From assembly GCA_013399875.1 (NCBI GenBank), contig VXAZ01007505.1:1377663-1441662 (forward strand): a stretch of DNA of 64,000 nucleotides. The letters are read 5' to 3'. This stretch comes from Gymnorhina tibicen (Eukaryota > Chordata > Aves > Passeriformes > Artamidae). The position numbers and the translations under genes were made by a program. Of this stretch, positions 53,001-63,760 are shown in pieces (position 1 is the first letter of the stretch; each line of letters starts with the position of its first letter). The notes below the pieces were generated by a model. It ran no database searches. It had not been told where the DNA came from and saw nothing but the letters and a program-made list of their open reading frames with translations.

Positions 53001-56000
53001 ACCTAGCTTTTGAGTTAGTCCAGTATGCAGTAATTTCAGCTCAAGATTTTAACAGTACTTTGGAAGCAGAAAGGCAAAGATTTTTATGAATTCTGCTTCT
53101 TAAAGCAGAAAAAAACCCTAAAATATCAAGGGCAATCTGGAAGAACGACTTCGCAAAACCTTAGAATTCCACCAAACTGACTGACATGTCTTTTATGCTT
53201 AAAGCTGAGTGACCAAACTATGTTTTTGTCCTGCATTTGTTAGTTTCAACTGTTTCTAGTTTTGCTTACAAAAACTGAAGAATTAACACAAAGATATAAG
53301 CATGTTTTAAGACTTCATTACCTGTACAAACAGAATGTGTCTCATTTCTCAAGGAACTGAAGTAACCACTAGAACAGTCCAAACAAAATTCTCCTGTGTA
53401 CTCCTTCTTACAGCTACATGAGCCATCTCCACCTCGGGTACCATCACCATCACAGTGGCCATTTCCATGGCAAGGTCTTTCCGACCCACCACGACAAGCT
53501 AAAACAGATCAAAAATATTTTTAAATCTGATGTTTAAGTAAATAACTTTCTGCTCTCAGACACAAGCACCCAAAGTTCCTCCCTCTTCACAGAAAATAAA
53601 ATAAAAATTAATCTTAAAAAAGTTGCACCAAACCAGGATATAATTTACAAAGTCTTTTTTTATCCTTGAGAGTAACCAAAAGGTTTGCAATAAGGCAATG
53701 CTCAATAATATATTCAAGTACAAGAGAAACTCAAAACAATCTCCAGCAAAGTTCAGTTATCAATTTAATTTTGGGTAAAGACCATGGCTCAAAATTTTAT
53801 TTATTTTCCTAACTTCCTGCATAAAATTGGTATCTTTATTTTTTCTGGGTCTCTAAGAAGGCTCATATCACAGTTGTAAAAATCTACCAGATATCACTTA
53901 GATCCATATAGGGAATGGGGATTTAATTTTTATCAATATAGTAAATGGCCAAAATGGATTTCTTAACAAGGGGCAAAGTTTCAGAGATTTATGAATTATA
54001 CCAGCTTCAGAGGCCAAAATATCTCTCATCACTTTTGCAAAGACCTTACTTTCATCTCCCACCTACTTTTACCTAATTTCTCTCATTGCCTTTTTAACTG
54101 ATCCTCAGTTGCAAGTTTCTTCATTTAATCCCCCAGCAGCATTTTGGCTGTTTTACGCTTGAAACTGGTCAAGGATTCTTGTCTACGCAGATTCTGCAAG
54201 GCCACCTAAACAACAGCCTTCATGTCACAGAGACCCTTTAAGGATGGGTCAGGTGCGGATATGAGCATCAGACTGATGGTTTTTGCACATCTCAGTACCC
54301 TTGACAGCTTTATACATTATTACATGCCCAGAAGACTTGTACTCAGGCAGGATATTCACAAGGTAACCACTTAATTATGAAGCAACAGGCAGGTACATAC
54401 TACACAGCAGCCAGTGTCTCATGCAAAATACCACACGTGTATTTGTCCACGACAGGAAAGACTGAAACAAACAGGTAAAAAACCGTATCTGCTACTGAAT
54501 TTTTCAGAAGAAAAATTACCAAGGCAATCGGGTCCATATGTTCCAGCCGGGCAGCAAACTTCTATTGTTTCAATGCAAAACCACTTAAACAAATCAGGAT
54601 ACTTCTTCTTTCTGTATATGAAAGACATTCATTTACAAACAAAAAGAACAGAGCTTCTTTAAAAGAATCTCACAACTGACCCAGCACAATACAGAAGAGA
54701 AATCTATTGCACACAACAAGATTAGAAACTTATTTCTTCTGAAGATTGCAGGAACCAATTTCTAGAAGTCCTCCAACTTGAAAATGTACCTTCTAAAATA
54801 CAATACTCAAATTTTATTAGCAAGCTCTACTCAAATTTTATAGATTATATTTAAGAAAAAAGTGAAATAAGAGCAACAAATAAAATCAATTCATCTTCAC
54901 ACGTGCACACATCCCTTTTTTTAAACACCTTACTTTTAGGGAAGGTTTATATATAGTTTAGACAGTCTTATGTCTTTCTTGTATAGACAACTGCTGTGTC
55001 TTTTTCTCAAGTATACAGAAGATAGACATTTGCTCAAATTATTGGCAACTTGACGATAGGGTTAAAATTCCTCCTTTTTTTAGCATTGATTGAGTATTAT
55101 TTCAGAAGAAATTTTTAAAATTAAGAAGTCAGTTATGTGCAACTTGAGCACCAGAATACAATCCCAATTAATTGAGTCCAACTCCCTGCTCCTCTCAGGA
55201 CTTCCTACACTAAACCACACAAGCAAGAGTGTCCTCCGGATGATTCCTGAACTCTGACAGGTTTGGTGCTGTGGGGAACCTGTTCCAGTGATCGACCACC
55301 CTTTATGTAACAACTTGTAAAACATACCTAAGGTATTCATGGACAAAGAAACTGTCTTTGGAAACTACCACCAAAACTGAATGACAGCTGGATACTGCAG
55401 GTTAAAGAAAGGAAGGTGAACAATCAATTGCACTCAAAAGATCTATTAAATACAGAAACTTTCCAAAACCCAAGGTATTTTATGAATTGTTTTGATTATT
55501 TTAGGAAGCTTACTTTGTCAAATTTTAAGACCAGTTCTGCAAATTTTAGCCAAATTAAAGACTCTGGGTTGCATAGTTTACCTTTCTGGAAGGCATGTCC
55601 TATGAGGAGCACCTAACGACTCTGTGCTTGTCTAGAAGGAGGTGGAGGGGGTGGCCTCATTGCCATCTGCAGCTTCCTGAGGAGGGAAAGTGGAGAAGGA
55701 GGTGCCGATCTCTGTTGTATTTAATGACAGGACACAGGGGAAGGGTTCACAGCTGCATCAGGAGAGGTTTAGAGTGGACATTAGGAAACATTTCTTTACC
55801 AAGAGGGCGATCAAACACTGAAACAGGTTTCCTAGAGAGGTAGTGGAGGCCCCAAGCCTGTCAGTGTTTTAGAGGCGTTTGGACAATGTCCTCGATAACA
55901 TGCTTTAACTGTTGATCAGCCCTGAAGCAGTCAGGCAGTTGGACTAAGTGATCATTGTAGGTTCCTTCCAACTGAAATATTCTGTTCTCTGCTCTGCTAT

Positions 56001-57921
56001 TCTACTCCCTTCATGATGTGTTAATATATATACAATCCTGTATAGTTAGGTAAAAGGATAAAGCAGTCATTTAGAAGAAAGTGAATTATCAAAAGCCTTA
56101 TCCAGTTATGAAACATTATAATGGCAGTTCACCCTATTGAATTCTAGCTAATTAGGAGTGCTGACAGTCTAAATTAGTGAAAAATACTTATAAGAAATAC
56201 GATTTGGAACTAAAAAAGCCAAATATTAATAAATCTAAATGCCACACTGCCATCCTTGCACTAATTAGACTGGTATATGAAAAGCTTAGCTATAACAGAA
56301 ATCACAGCCTAGCTTAAAGGGCAGGTAGAAAAGTCAGCTGCTACTCAAGAGATACCATCCTCAAGAGATCCAACTCCTACAGTGATTAGCACCAACTATT
56401 CTTTTGATTGACAGGACAACCAAGTGTAGTTTCAGGAAAAAAAGCAAACAAACAAAAAAACCCACAAGAACCAGAGAGTCCCTTGCAGTTTTGTGACAAA
56501 GGAAAACAAACAAATAAGGGACTAAACTTTAAAAATTTCCAATGTTAGTGTGCCTCCACACCCCACTGGTAACTGAGTAGACAGTGTATAAGAAACAAAT
56601 GTAGATGCTTTGGTGCAACACTGCTGGAATTGAAGATCAAAAGGAACATAGTACAGCAGCACATGATACTAAAAGTCAGCCTAAAACCAGCTGTACCCCA
56701 TGGCAACTTTTGAAGGATAATGAAGAATTACCCATACTGCTATTGTTCAGGCACAAGATTTAACATTATTAGTTCATCCTCTTAGATAATTTATTCACAC
56801 AAAGATCTCTATCAAAAAAATGATACTTACAATTTGAACCACCATTTCTCTATAAGTTCTTCATGTTCTTCTACCATGTTGTTACATTCGAAGTTACTAC
56901 TGTCACACAGATTCTCTATGATCTCTACAAGACGAATTTCACTACAAGCAGAGAAGGAAAACAATAAATTTAATTTAAACATTCAACACAACTCAAGACA
57001 TGACAAAGCAGCCAGACTTCAGTGAGAATATTTCATCAGTTTATGGGGTGCCCTGAATTAGTTTCAAAACACACCAAGTATCAGAATAAAGAACTAATAA
57101 ACATTACTTCATTTAAAAAACCCCCCAAAACCAGAATAATGACCACAAGAATCTTGTGACTTGCTTGCATTTAGTATGTTTGCAGATGGTAGATTTGATA
57201 GATTTTTAGCTTCCCAGAAAATTAGAGTGCAGTAATTTTCTCTTACGTTCAGCAATAAACTTCATGTATTTTTATTTGATACACACCTGTGAATCTCACA
57301 GTAACATCTCAGTGCTCCAACTAAGATAAAAACTGAATTTGAAATGTAAGAGAAAGATATCAGGTTACTTTGTTCCATGGTCAACCAGATACATATATAT
57401 ATATATATGTATATACGTGTGTCTGTGTACAGTCATCTGCTTTCTCTTTGGCACTGAAATAGTGGCAACTCTAGGAAGGAGATACTACTTTAATTCTAAA
57501 ACAAGTATTTCAGTACTCTGTACCTTTTATGACTAGCAATAAAGGATTGACCATTATTTAGGATCATTATTTTAAGACTTTAAAGGATAAATAGAAAAAA
57601 ACCACTATAACTAATGACAGAATTAACTTTTGTCGTTTTCAGAAACAAGACAAATAAAGGCATTAATAAGGCATTTCAGTCTTTACTATAACCTTTAGAT
57701 TAAAACAATGTAATATTTTAATCATTAAGAATTTAAGGTTTGGACAAGAGAAACCTTAGCTGCAAAGTTAAATATTTAAGTTCCAAACAAACAGTGGACA
57801 CAAAACACAGCTGAATAAGAAGTACTGAGACAGCTTACCTGGACTCATACTTCGACAGCGTCTTCTCTTCCCAAGCAGTGTTTCCACCACCAAAGTTTTT
57901 TTTAGCTGTATCTGCTAAACC
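46946..57921 (-). CDS. CRELD2: CRELD2, cysteine-rich with EGF-like domains 2 (nine of ten coding exons; N-terminus in a gap)
   Basis: Nine minus-strand exons join with continuous phase: 57921-57839, 56941-56831, 54611-54520, 53498-53322, 52160-52062, 50429-50352, 49590-49495, 48661-48521 and 47004-46946. They total 936 nt, or 311 residues plus a TGA stop. The order matches known CRELD2: an N-terminal part with the [17 protein letters not shown] block, the WE (Trp/Glu-rich) segment ([18 protein letters not shown]), an EGF-like domain, two furin-like Cys-rich repeats, and two calcium-binding EGF domains opening with DLDEC and DIDEC. Human CRELD2 has about 353 residues, so about 43 (signal peptide and CXXC) are missing, in agreement with the 144-base gap at 58856-58999. 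CRELD2 is a soluble ER-resident or secreted chaperone-like protein induced by ER stress. CRELD1 is excluded because it carries C-terminal membrane segments, whereas this protein ends in a short acidic soluble tail. The gene lies head to head with ALG12, the arrangement also known in mammals. Confidence 0.97.
47041..47076. repeat. AT-rich self-complementary repeat in CRELD2 intron 9
   Basis: Alternating TA runs interrupted by AATT, so the segment is nearly its own reverse complement. It lies just inside the GC-AG intron on its 3' side, about 40 bases from the acceptor. Confidence 0.6.
48521..48661 (-). CDS. CRELD2: CRELD2 coding exon 9 (calcium-binding EGF 2), GC splice donor
   Basis: Minus-strand exon of 141 nt, acceptor tatctctag. 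It encodes [19 protein letters not shown] then [15 protein letters not shown], a second calcium-binding EGF domain. The donor is CCAG|gcaagt, a GC-AG intron with otherwise perfect consensus. Splicing to 47004 keeps frame into a tail ending at a stop. Reading through would reach TAG two codons after the junction codon starts. Confidence 0.94.
49495..49590 (-). CDS. CRELD2: CRELD2 coding exon 8 (furin-like Cys-rich repeat 2)
   Basis: Minus-strand exon of 96 nt, acceptor atctttag, donor ACAG|gttggt. It encodes [20 protein letters not shown] then [12 protein letters not shown], close to the mammalian second furin-like repeat. Confidence 0.96.
49666..50195 (-). mobile_element. CR1 LINE 3' fragment in CRELD2 intron 7
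   Basis: The plus strand starts with AATCATAGAATGG, the reverse complement of the CR1 3' tail. It continues with text typical of the CR1 3' end read backwards (ATCTAGTTCCACCCCC, TGCAGTACTCAAGGTGG). The element is 5'-truncated and lies in the same orientation as CRELD2. The 5' boundary is approximate. Confidence 0.88.
50352..50429 (-). CDS. CRELD2: CRELD2 coding exon 7 (calcium-binding EGF 1)
   Basis: Minus-strand exon of 78 nt, acceptor tctttcag, donor AAAG|gtttct. It opens with DLDEC, the signature of a calcium-binding EGF domain, and continues [20 protein letters not shown]. The donor (gtttct) matches the consensus poorly after the GT, so it may be a weak site. Confidence 0.95.
52062..52160 (-). 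CDS. CRELD2: CRELD2 coding exon 6 (furin-like Cys-rich repeat 1)
   Basis: Minus-strand exon of 99 nt, acceptor cctttcag, donor ATGG|gtgagt. It encodes [20 protein letters not shown] then [13 protein letters not shown], a furin-like CxxxCxxC...CxxC repeat as in CRELD proteins. Confidence 0.96.
53322..53498 (-). CDS. CRELD2: CRELD2 coding exon 5 (EGF-like domain)
   Basis: Minus-strand exon of 177 nt, acceptor gttttag, donor ACAG|gtaatg. It encodes an EGF-like module with the series [19 protein letters not shown] then GDGSCSC, and the strongly conserved [16 protein letters not shown] end. The NET sequon is a likely N-glycosylation site, also present in the mammalian protein. Confidence 0.97.
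54520..54611 (-). CDS. CRELD2: CRELD2 coding exon 4
   Basis: Minus-strand exon of 92 nt, acceptor tatacag, donor TTG|gtaatt. It encodes [20 protein letters not shown] and then [10 protein letters not shown], ending one base into a glycine or alanine codon. The [13 protein letters not shown] motif marks the junction from the WE domain to the first EGF-like domain. Confidence 0.96.
55140..55335 (-). mobile_element. Old CR1 LINE fragment in CRELD2 intron 3
   Basis: Diverged CR1-like text in reverse orientation: TGAGTCCAACTCCCTGCTCC near 55,170, then GACAGGTTTGGTGCTGTGG and CCTGTTCCAGTGATCGACCACCC-like sequence. Both ends are missing or too diverged to place. Confidence 0.65.
55590..56004 (+). 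mobile_element. CR1 LINE 3' fragment in CRELD2 intron 3
   Basis: Shows the usual plus-strand CR1 3' end: CTATGAGGAGCACCTAACGAC near the start, then GACATTAGGAAACATTTCTT, GTTTCCTAGAGAGGTAGTGG and AGTGATCATTGTAGGTTCC. It ends in a CTGCTCTGCTATTCTA-type octamer tail. It is antisense to CRELD2 and 5'-truncated. Confidence 0.9.
56831..56941 (-). CDS. CRELD2: CRELD2 coding exon 3
   Basis: Minus-strand exon of 111 nt, acceptor tgcttgtag, donor TT|gtaagt. It completes the split serine codon and encodes [20 protein letters not shown] followed by [17 protein letters not shown]. It includes two of the conserved N-terminal cysteines and the acidic/tryptophan stretch that gives the WE domain its name. 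Confidence 0.96.
57390..57430. repeat. TA/TG microsatellite in CRELD2 intron 2
   Basis: Run of AT dinucleotides passing into GTGTGTCTGTG. A simple-sequence repeat with no other sign of function. Confidence 0.8.
57839..57921 (-). CDS. CRELD2: CRELD2 coding exon 2
   Basis: Minus-strand exon of 83 nt with acceptor tttgtag before GGT and donor AG|gtaagc. It opens in phase 0 and encodes [20 protein letters not shown] followed by TLSKYES, the most conserved block of the CRELD N-terminal region. It ends with two bases of a serine codon. Intron 1 runs upstream from here into the assembly gap that hides exon 1. Confidence 0.96.
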
Positions 57922-58855
57922 CTACAAATAAAAAGTACCAGAAATTACATAGGGTTTGTTTCTAACAAAAATTAAAGGCAATAATAAATGCTTATATAAA
58001 AATTGTGGAAAGTGTCATGCAGAAACTACATTAGAGCTCTGAAGCTGCTGATCAAATTCCTGAGTGGAAGCAACTGTTAATGACAACACAAAAAGTGATA
58101 AAGTGTAGGTTATAGCACAACATGGTCAAATTTTCCTAATGCATAAGTAAGACCTTGTTACAGTCCTGCTTTATAAAAAAACCCCTATGCACGTATGAAA
58201 CTTTACACCCTTCTCCCTCAAGTTCTCAGGAAGTTTATTATTATCATTTGAACGGAGCCTCTACTTCATTCAGTTTTGATGACAGGCCAATCTGCACCAC
58301 GTTGTAATTTAAGCACACAGCCATACAACAGGGCGATCAGCACAGCTGTCCCCAGTCACAGCCAATGCACCAAACGACACCTCGCAGAAAACCCCCTAAG
58401 TTCAAGCGACCTAGCGAGCCTGCAGCAGCCGATATGCGTATAGAGAGCACTAAGCACCTGTCACCAGGCGCAGCAGCCCCCTCGCTGCCGACGCTGAATT
58501 TCCTGTGCCACATGTACGACTGCGGCAAGTGGCAACAGACAGTGAATGTCTGGGGACGAAGCTTTCCACCAGCACTTCCCATGGAGCCGCGCACGACCCA
58601 ACGGAAGCAGCCTTTTTGCACAAAAAGCACCAAAACACCTTTGGCGGTAGACATGGAGGAGCTCTGCTACCCACCCGCCTCAGCAGTGCGACTGCTGCCG
58701 GAGCGGGACGTGCCGCTGCCCCGTCGCTGGGCCGGGCGCCGCCAGGAACGGGGCTCCGGCGGAGGCGCTCCCGTAGTGCGGCCTCTGGGCGCAGAGCCGG
58801 CCGGACCCGTGCCGCGCCCGCCGGCGCTGCCCGGTCAGGGGCCGGCGCTGCCCCT

Positions 58856-58999
58856 NNNNNNNNNNNNNNNNNNNNNNNNNNNNNNNNNNNNNNNNNNNNN
58901 NNNNNNNNNNNNNNNNNNNNNNNNNNNNNNNNNNNNNNNNNNNNNNNNNNNNNNNNNNNNNNNNNNNNNNNNNNNNNNNNNNNNNNNNNNNNNNNNNNN
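58856..58999. other. Assembly gap (144 N) over the expected CRELD2 exon 1
   Basis: A run of N flanked by very GC-rich sequence. The missing coding part of CRELD2, about 43 residues or 129 nt, fits the gap size, and the sequence on the high-coordinate side reads into the gap as leucine codons. The length of the N run need not be the true length. Confidence 0.95.
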
Positions 59000-59143
59000 C
59001 AGCAGCGGCAGCCGCACTCGCCTCACCCCGCCCCGCCCCAGCCCCGCCGCCACCGGCCCGCGAGCTCCATTCAGATTTCCGCGTCAGCCCCACGCACGTA
59101 CCGGCCCCGGCCGCTCGTTGGTCGAGGCGGCGGAGCGAAGGGA

Positions 59144-59168
59144 CGTGGTCCAATCAGCGCCCGCCACG
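59144..59168. promoter_or_regulatory. Composite ERSE-II/ERSE unfolded-protein-response element
   Basis: CGTGG-T-CCAAT at 59144-59154 is an exact ERSE-II (ATTGG-N-CCACG on the minus strand). CCAAT-N9-CCACG at 59150-59168 is an exact ERSE on the plus strand. They share the CCAAT box at 59150-59154. NF-Y binds CCAAT, and ATF6 or XBP1 bind the CCACG halves. Mammalian CRELD2 is known to be induced through an ERSE by ATF6. The element lies about 130 bases upstream of the expected CRELD2 start region and roughly 100 bases before the ATG-containing ALG12 5' exon. Confidence 0.88.
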
Positions 59169-59229
59169 CTCCGGACCAATGGGAGACCCCCGCGTGCCGA
59201 GTGAGCCGGGCGGGGGGCGGGGCAGAGCT

Positions 59230-59486
59230 GGCTGAGTGAGCGACGCCCATCGGGCTCGTGCACCGCCGCCATCATGACAAAGGGCAGGCACGGGTTCCGT
59301 AGGGGCTTCAGTGCCGTCCTCCATTTGTATTTGGCAGCCGCCTCAGAGACCTTTTGCTGCCGGGGGCGTGCCCTGCCCTCACCTAATATGGCCGGCGGGG
59401 AAGGAGGTCACGTGCTTGCGGGGCTGGCGCTGCCGCTCCCGCGCTGCCGGCGCCCTCTGCGGGGCGGCCACGTGGGCGCGCGCGCG
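59230..59486 (+). other. ALG12: Probable non-coding first exon of ALG12
   Basis: A strong donor, GCGCG|gtgagtgcg, sits at 59486/59487 inside the CpG island, on the same strand as and 3.75 kb before the first ALG12 coding exon, whose acceptor is at 63239-63240. The transcription start is not visible; the left limit is a guess placed after the CCAAT/GC-box cluster. A non-coding first exon matches the known structure of mammalian ALG12. Confidence 0.5.
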
Positions 59487-62400
59487 GTGAGTGCGAACGG
59501 GCCGCGGGCGCTGCCCGGTCCGGCGGGGCGGGAGGGAGGGATGGGGCAGCGGCCGGGCGGGAGAGCCGCCAGCTGCCCGTGCCTTTTCTGCAGCTGGGCC
59601 AGGGGGCGTTCCCGGGAGCTCCGCGGGGCACTGCCAGGCGGCCGTCCCCGCTCTCCGCCTCCCGGGCGCGGGAGCTGTGGCGTGTGGCAGGAGGGAGCGG
59701 GGCCGGGCAGGGCAGGGCAGCCGCCTCCTGAGGGGTGTGCGCGGGGCGCGGTGCCTGCCCCTGCCGCAGGGGCCTGGCGGCCTCGGGGGCGGCGCCGGCG
59801 ATTGCAGGAGCAGCGGGTGGTGTTCTGCGGGTGGAGCAGCTTCTCGGCCTGAAGCCCCCACGGAACCCCCTCACAGGAGCGACCTGACGGGCGGGACTGC
59901 AAACCCACCCCAGCGCGCACCTGTGGGGCTGCCGCGGCTGGGCCCTGCTGGGGCCGGGGCTCCCGGCAGCAAGGGGGGCGCGGGGAGGGTGTTCGGGTTG
60001 GATTTAGGTAGGTTTCAGTCGAGAGCAATTCTGCATGTTTCTTCCCCGGCTCCAAGAGTGACATTTCTTTCTCTATAGCTCTGTTCTACCTTTGTGTCTG
60101 GTAGTGTCCCACACTTCATTTCCTGCCTCAAATTTCTCTTCCCTTTTTTTGCTACCTTTTTTTTTTTTTCCAGCCAGTCCCCAAACTCATGAGGAAGTGT
60201 ATATAAGAATAGTAAATGTGCGGGTTTTTCCCTAATGCAAGAAGAAAAAGCAATCCCAGCAACTACAAGGGTTAAATCTGACCTCACTGAGGTATTAATT
60301 CTAGAGCAAACTTGGAAGAGCTATTAAAGCATAGGAAAAAAGCCATGGAAATTTAAGATAATACAAAATGGGTTTTGCTAAAGCTAGATCAAGCTAAAGA
60401 GGCAAGACCTTATGGCAGGGTGCGCTTGGTGGTTCTGCGTAGATGCCTCCGTGTGAAGGAGTGAAATGACTCTGTAGACAGATTTAACGTGCAGTTTGGC
60501 TGCCAAACTCTGTCATATCTGTTCTGAAGAGTGCCTGAAAAACGTAAGTGATAAAGATGTGGGTTTTTTACAGGAAGAGTAAAAAGTCAATTTGAACTAA
60601 TGATAATTCTACTGAGAAAATACAAAACAGCAACAAACCATTTTTGATGGAAGACATCAGCCTTTTTTTTAACATAAAAATCCAATTTTTTTTCCACCCA
60701 GTTTAATCCCAGGAAAAGATGAATTCTTTATCTTAAAAACCCTTGCTCTTCTGTGATTCAGACGTGTTGTAGGTTCCTGGGGGGGAGTCAGTGTGGGTAT
60801 GTTGTAGAGGCCTGAGGAAGATTCTGAAGTTGCCAGAATGTGATCAATGGACAAACCTGTATGTATTTGCTTATGCTTATTCCTCTGAGCTTCATTATTA
60901 AATTATTTTTATTAAGTGAAAATCTGTTTCTGTGGTTTTGACATTTAAAAAATAAAAAACTATAATTGCAAGTATTTTGCTTTTATATGGCAAATTTATT
61001 TTAATCATCAAATTCAGTGTCTACCTGTCTTCATAAATTCCACTTGAATTTTGATCCTTGTCAGCATCAATTTTCAACAGAGCAAGTTATCTTGAGTCTT
61101 GACAAGACCACTGAATTTATTAGGCTTTATCTCAGAAACCTGGGTGTTGTCTTCATGCTTTGGTTTTTTATCTTGTAGCATGTTTCCCTTCAGGGAATTT
61201 CAGTATTTATAATGCATATAATTATCTTCAAGATGTACAAGTATGCTGACATTCTTACTTTCTTCAGGCATACAAAAGGATTGGAGTCAACAAGATTAAA
61301 AAGAAAAAGCTTGTGATAAACTGTGTGTGGGATATGTAGTTTCACTTTTATTCTGATTTAGGAAGTTGGGGACTGATTACTCATGTGATTATCAGCTGAA
61401 GATACCAGGAGCAGGCTGTGTTGTAGATCCGTCAGAGGATAATGAGTGCAGTATTTATAGGTGAAGGTAACAGCTCTTTATTATGCAGCTGATGCAGTTA
61501 AGAAGGAAAAAATAGAGCTTCTTGGCACTTGGGTCCTTTTATAAGGATTTATTGGGTCCTGAAATACCTGCAGTGTTAAGAAGCTGTGAATTTGGATTCA
61601 GGAATACCTGCCTCGTTGGTGAATATGCTGTTTCACCTGATGCATGAGCTGCTCAAGTGTCCTGTAGCTTTGTGCAGCTGTGGATTCACCCTTTAGTGTC
61701 TGTTTTTCTCCTCAGTTAAGTTGGGCCAAAAGCATGAGATTCTTCTGCATTTATTGGAAGAATTCAGCAAGATTGCCTTCTATAGACAAGGATTTGTGCA
61801 ACATAAATTGCCCTGTGCAGGGATTTAATTCCTGCCAAACACTTTTTGAGGTGTTTCTGATGTCTCATACCTCTTCTGCTGTGGGAAGAGGATTCTGTTG
61901 TACCATAAATCATCTTTGTTCCTTCTTGTCTCAAGAAGTAATACTAGGCACAGGTTAAAAAGGCTATTCCCACTTCCTGGGATGAAGGGTTTGTTTAGGT
62001 TCCTGACAATGCTTTGTCTTTGAGCCCAGGCTTAGAGGTTTGGTTACAGTCTGTAGCAGAGGCAATCACTGGAAATAGAGATGCGGTCAGTGAGATATTT
62101 AAAATAATATGCAGATACATGCAATTTACAGTAAATACACAAATTTCAGGATTTATTGGTGCTAGTTGTGCATATGAGGAACAAGAGCTCACTCTTATTT
62201 TTACTAATGAGCAGCACAAACATCATTTCAGGAAAAGGTAGCTCTAGGAGGCAGTTGCTAGGAAATCTGCCAACTATTTTACATCTGTTTGATGGACATA
62301 TTTAGACCAAAACACAGGAGAAAACATCTCTAACCAAAGCCCCAGTTGTACCTTAAAAGTGCTGTTTTTGAAATAGTGTTTCTGTGAGAATAGAGCAAGA

Positions 62401-63240
62401 ATAACAATAACCAAAATCTCTTGTCTTTTATTAAATTGCGAACTTACAAAAAATTGGGAAGCTTCAGTTTAAAAGAACATGAAACATATTTGCTCTGTCG
62501 TCACCTGGACACATGATTTTAGCGTAGCAATAAAATACAACATAAATACTACCGTAAGAACGGCTCAGCAGTGTTGTGAAATGAAGCACCAGGGAGAGGG
62601 GGCCTTCATTTCTGGGTGGAAGTATGAAGGATAGGGTACAGACTGTCTCATGCCATCGTGACATGTATGGGTGCCAGAGGGAATTTGTCCTTCTCTGGCC
62701 AAGTCCAGACCTCGCTGCTGGCAAACTCAGGAGATCAAAGTGCTCTGTTCTGAATAATTTCTCGTGGATCCTCTCCCGCTGTTTTTAGAGCCCTGAGCAA
62801 ACAAGAGAGTATGTGCTAAAGATTATGTGTAAATCCAGTGTGCAGTTAAAGTGAGGGTAAATTACAAAGCTGTCTGTCCCACAAAGCACAGACATAACGG
62901 AGGTGACACTCTCAGCAGTGGGGGCAGTATGGAATGCAAAGGGATGTACTTTCTTAGGTAGTGTCCATGTTGTCTCGAGATTTTTTAGGTGAAAACTAAA
63001 ATGATTAAATTTACAGAGGGTGGCATAAATCCTGAAATGCTTCCTGAATATATTTTTGACTACCTTAATTCACTGAATGTAGTAAAAAATTTCCTGGATT
63101 ATTTGACTTATTCGTCTTTGTTTAAACTTTTTGACTGCTGTAGTACATTTTCCTTGCATCATCAATCTTTTTTTCTGGTTGTACACTTCATGCCATGTTG
63201 TTAATGTAATTTCTTTTTACTTTCTTTTTAATGATAATAG
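59487..63240 (+). other. ALG12: ALG12 intron 1; no other gene seen
   Basis: The first kilobase is GC-rich and gives several long overlapping open frames on both strands, which I treat as a composition effect. The remainder is ordinary AT-rich intronic sequence without a recognisable exon, RNA gene or mobile element. Confidence 0.6.
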
Positions 63241-63265
63241 AATATATGTGAATTTCAAAGCCAAG

Positions 63266-63760
<495 letters not shown>

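Larger units (their letters stand above)
58690..59980. promoter_or_regulatory. CpG-rich bidirectional promoter region of CRELD2 and ALG12
   Basis: GC-rich, CpG-rich sequence around the divergent 5' ends of CRELD2 (minus) and ALG12 (plus). It contains GC boxes (near 59,026-59,050 and 59,208-59,225), CCAAT boxes (59150-59154 and 59176-59180), two CACGTG E-boxes (59409-59414 and 59469-59474), and a YY1-like AATATGGCC (59385-59393). I see no TATA box between the two genes, in keeping with a dispersed-start CpG-island promoter. The island boundaries are estimated by eye. Confidence 0.85.

Noticed and set aside
58365..59239. Long plus-strand frames of 244 and 279 codons
   Set aside because: They cross the 144-base gap (unknown residues) and the CpG island, and run antisense to CRELD2 exon 1. 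GC-rich composition explains the lack of stops.
59274..60078. Several overlapping frames of 160-218 codons on both strands
   Set aside because: All are arginine/proline/glycine/alanine-rich CpG-island artefacts without conserved motifs. Only the short upstream frame from 59274 to the donor is kept, as a finding.
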